Source of the DNA: Dugong dugon
Lineage: Eukaryota; Chordata; Mammalia; Sirenia; Dugongidae
Direction: 5' to 3'
DNA: 64,000 nt
Assembly (NCBI GenBank): GCA_030035585.1
Contig: CM057465.1
Span: 27,856,001-27,920,000, forward strand
Shown piece by piece: positions 62,184-64,000 of the stretch; positions within the stretch are counted from its first letter, which is position 1, and every line of letters begins with the position of its first letter. The position numbers were made by a program, and so were the translations under genes. The notes under the pieces are model-generated. The model searched no databases. It had not been told where the DNA came from and saw only the letters and a program-made list of their open reading frames with translations.

Positions 62184-64000
62184 ATCACAGTCCACCCCTT
62201 GTCAACTTGGCACCTGTACACATCTCCTCAAACCATACATAATCTCTAAATAAAGACAATTATAAAGTCAACTTGACCTAACATGATACAACTAACGTGT
62301 ACAACCGAAAACGCACTAGCCCTGTTTACATCTTATATTTTATAATAAGCAATGGAATAAGGGAGGGAAGAAAATAAAGATACTTGCTATACACACATGT
62401 ATACATGTAACAAAACAAGGAAGAAATAGTCAAAACAATTACAGTCCTCATTTCTGCAACTGGTCACGTGGCCGAAAGCGGTATTTAGAACTACCTTCTT
62501 CCACCACCTATTCCATATTCCCTGTGCCCTCAGCAAGCATCTTAGCTGGTTGTGGTTCTTTGCCTGGTGGGGTGACCCAAACCTTCATTCTTGAAGGGTC
62601 TGGGCCATTAGTAGTCATGTTGGAATTGGGTTGCTGTAGTTTTCCATGGACTTTAATCACAGGGCATGGTAGTACTAAGAGATGTCCTAAGGGATCTTCT
62701 GTATTTTGGAATACTCTTCTTGGACTCCATTATGTAATTCAGTCTGGTTTCCCCTTGATAATCAGGATCAGTCGCACCAGCCAATACTGTAGCTGCCTTC
62801 TTTGCCTTTGATCCAGAGGTGTTAGGAGCCCAAAGTGGCCAAGCAGCGTTCCTAATTTCCAGTTTAATGGAATCAGTGTTGTGTCTCCTGGTGGGAGCAT
62901 TCTTCCTTTTGGAACTAAGACCTCAACCTGCAGAACACAGGGTCGCAGGGTCAGGAACCTAAAATTTTGCAAGTGGATCACTAGGGGTAATAGTGAATGG
63001 TGCCACTCTATTTCCACCCCTTGCTTCCTGGACCCAAGAATCCTGGCTGTGGGAGAAACAGCAATATATTGGACACTGGTTTAGAGCATATACAGCCTCC
63101 TGGAGAACATTGCCCCAGCCCTGCAAGGTATTGCCACCTAGCTGGTGCCATAAGTGTGTCTTTAGAAAGCCTTTCAATCATTCTATCAAGCCAGCTGCTT
63201 CAGGATGATAGGAACCATGGAAAAACCCATTGCCATCAAACCAATTCTGACTTATAGCGACCCTATAGGACAGAGTAAAACTTCCCCATAGGGTTCCCAA
63301 GGAGCAGCTGGTGGATCCAAACTGCTGACCTTTTGGTTCTCAGCTGAGATTTTAACCACTACACCACCAGGGCTCTGTGAGCATGTACCCATTGCTGCAC
63401 TTCATTTGTTGTGAAGTGAGTTCCTTTATCCGAGGCAGTGCTGTGTGGGATACCATGGCGGTGGATAAGGCATTCTGTAAGTACACAGATGTTTTGGCAG
63501 AAGCATTGTGGGCAGGAAAGGCAAATTCATATCCAGAGTAAGTGTCTCTCCCAGTAAGAACAAAACGCTGCCCTTTCTATGATAGAAGTGGTCCAATGTA
63601 ATGAACCTGCTACCAGGTTTCTGGATGATCATCCCTAGAAATGGTGCCATATCGGGGACTTGGTATTGGTGTCTGCTGCTCGCAGTAGTAGTAGCTGTAG
63701 CCAAGTCAGCCTTGGTAAGTGGAAGTCTTATGTGGCTGAGCCATGCATAACCTCTGTCACTGCCACCACGGCCACTTTGTGCATGAGCTCATTTGGGCAA
63801 TACAGGAGTGGCTAAGGAAAGAGGCTGACTAGTCTGTAAACTGGCTTAAGTCTGGGAATTGGTTGAGGGGCCATGATACTATTCTGGCGATTCAAGTTAG
63901 ACTGCCATTCACTTGACCTAGATTTCTTTCCACTTCTACAGATCAAGTAATATTTAGTAGATTCCCCATCTGTTTCACTTCTAGGGACACCATGACTAAA
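62184..64000 (-). mobile_element. ERV-L internal remnant: integrase and dUTPase regions, broken
   Basis: An old retroviral relic read on the minus strand. Integrase-core-like reading frames lie at about 63704-63380 and 63177-62960, and a downstream dUTPase-like region at about 62950-62540. This domain order (integrase then dUTPase) is a hallmark of the ERV-L group. Stops, frameshifts and an AfroSINE at 63220-63376 interrupt it. No gag or envelope is visible; the rest lies past 64000. Non-functional. Confidence 0.75.
63220..63376 (-). mobile_element. AfroSINE inserted in ERV-L pol remnant
   Basis: ATTGCCATCAAACCAATTCT to CACTACACCACCAGGGCTC. It interrupts the antisense integrase region. Confidence 0.93.

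Overview
This is a piece of vertebrate (placental mammal) nuclear DNA. It holds most of one large multi-exon gene on the minus strand and the first exon of a divergent gene on the plus strand. No operon, CRISPR array, phage or prokaryotic feature is present. The host is most likely an afrotherian, with an elephant as the best guess. The window carries about 19 copies of a tRNA-derived SINE whose sequence (5' GGAGCCCTGGTGG..., 3' ...GAATCGACTCGACGGCA) I recognise as AfroSINE, plus an RTE/BovB-type LINE of the kind known from elephant. The species call rests on recognition, not on a database search.

Gene content. Positions 1-59228 carry ZFC3H1 (minus strand). I could place 30 consecutive coding exons. 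Every internal junction is GT-AG and the reading frame stays open for 5471 nt (1823 codons plus 2 nt), from the ATG at 59228 to the window edge. About 165 C-terminal codons, judged from the human protein length of about 1989 residues, lie beyond position 1. ZFC3H1 is the large zinc-finger scaffold of the nuclear poly(A) exosome-targeting (PAXT) connection. A GC-rich, CpG-rich interval at about 58600-60170 is the shared bidirectional promoter region. On its other side, positions 60099-60169 encode the first coding exon of THAP2 (plus strand). The ZFC3H1-THAP2 head-to-head order matches human chromosome 12q21.

Layout. 1-12612: C-terminal TPR/HAT-like exons 21-30 with AfroSINEs, a Tigger element and ancient repeats. 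12613-19936: exons 14-20, including the CCCH motif, an L1 3' end inserted about 20 bp from a splice donor, a palindromic element and an internally deleted RTE. 19937-31691: coiled-coil and proline-rich exons 4-13. 31692-43635: a 12-kb intron dominated by one about 8-kb L1 (33711-41764) in the gene's own orientation. 43701-52492: an 8.8-kb intron packed with nested transposons. 52910-58633: intron 1 with a 332-bp palindrome. 60170-64000: THAP2 intron 1, with an antisense ERV-L provirus remnant (3' LTR, dUTPase-region and integrase-region pol remains, interrupted by a SINE).

I found no convincing undescribed gene system. The points most worth checking are structural: the L1 next to a splice donor, the repeated-unit L1 5' UTR, the tandem duplication inside L1 ORF2, the two palindromic elements, the internally deleted RTE and the multi-layer nested insertions.
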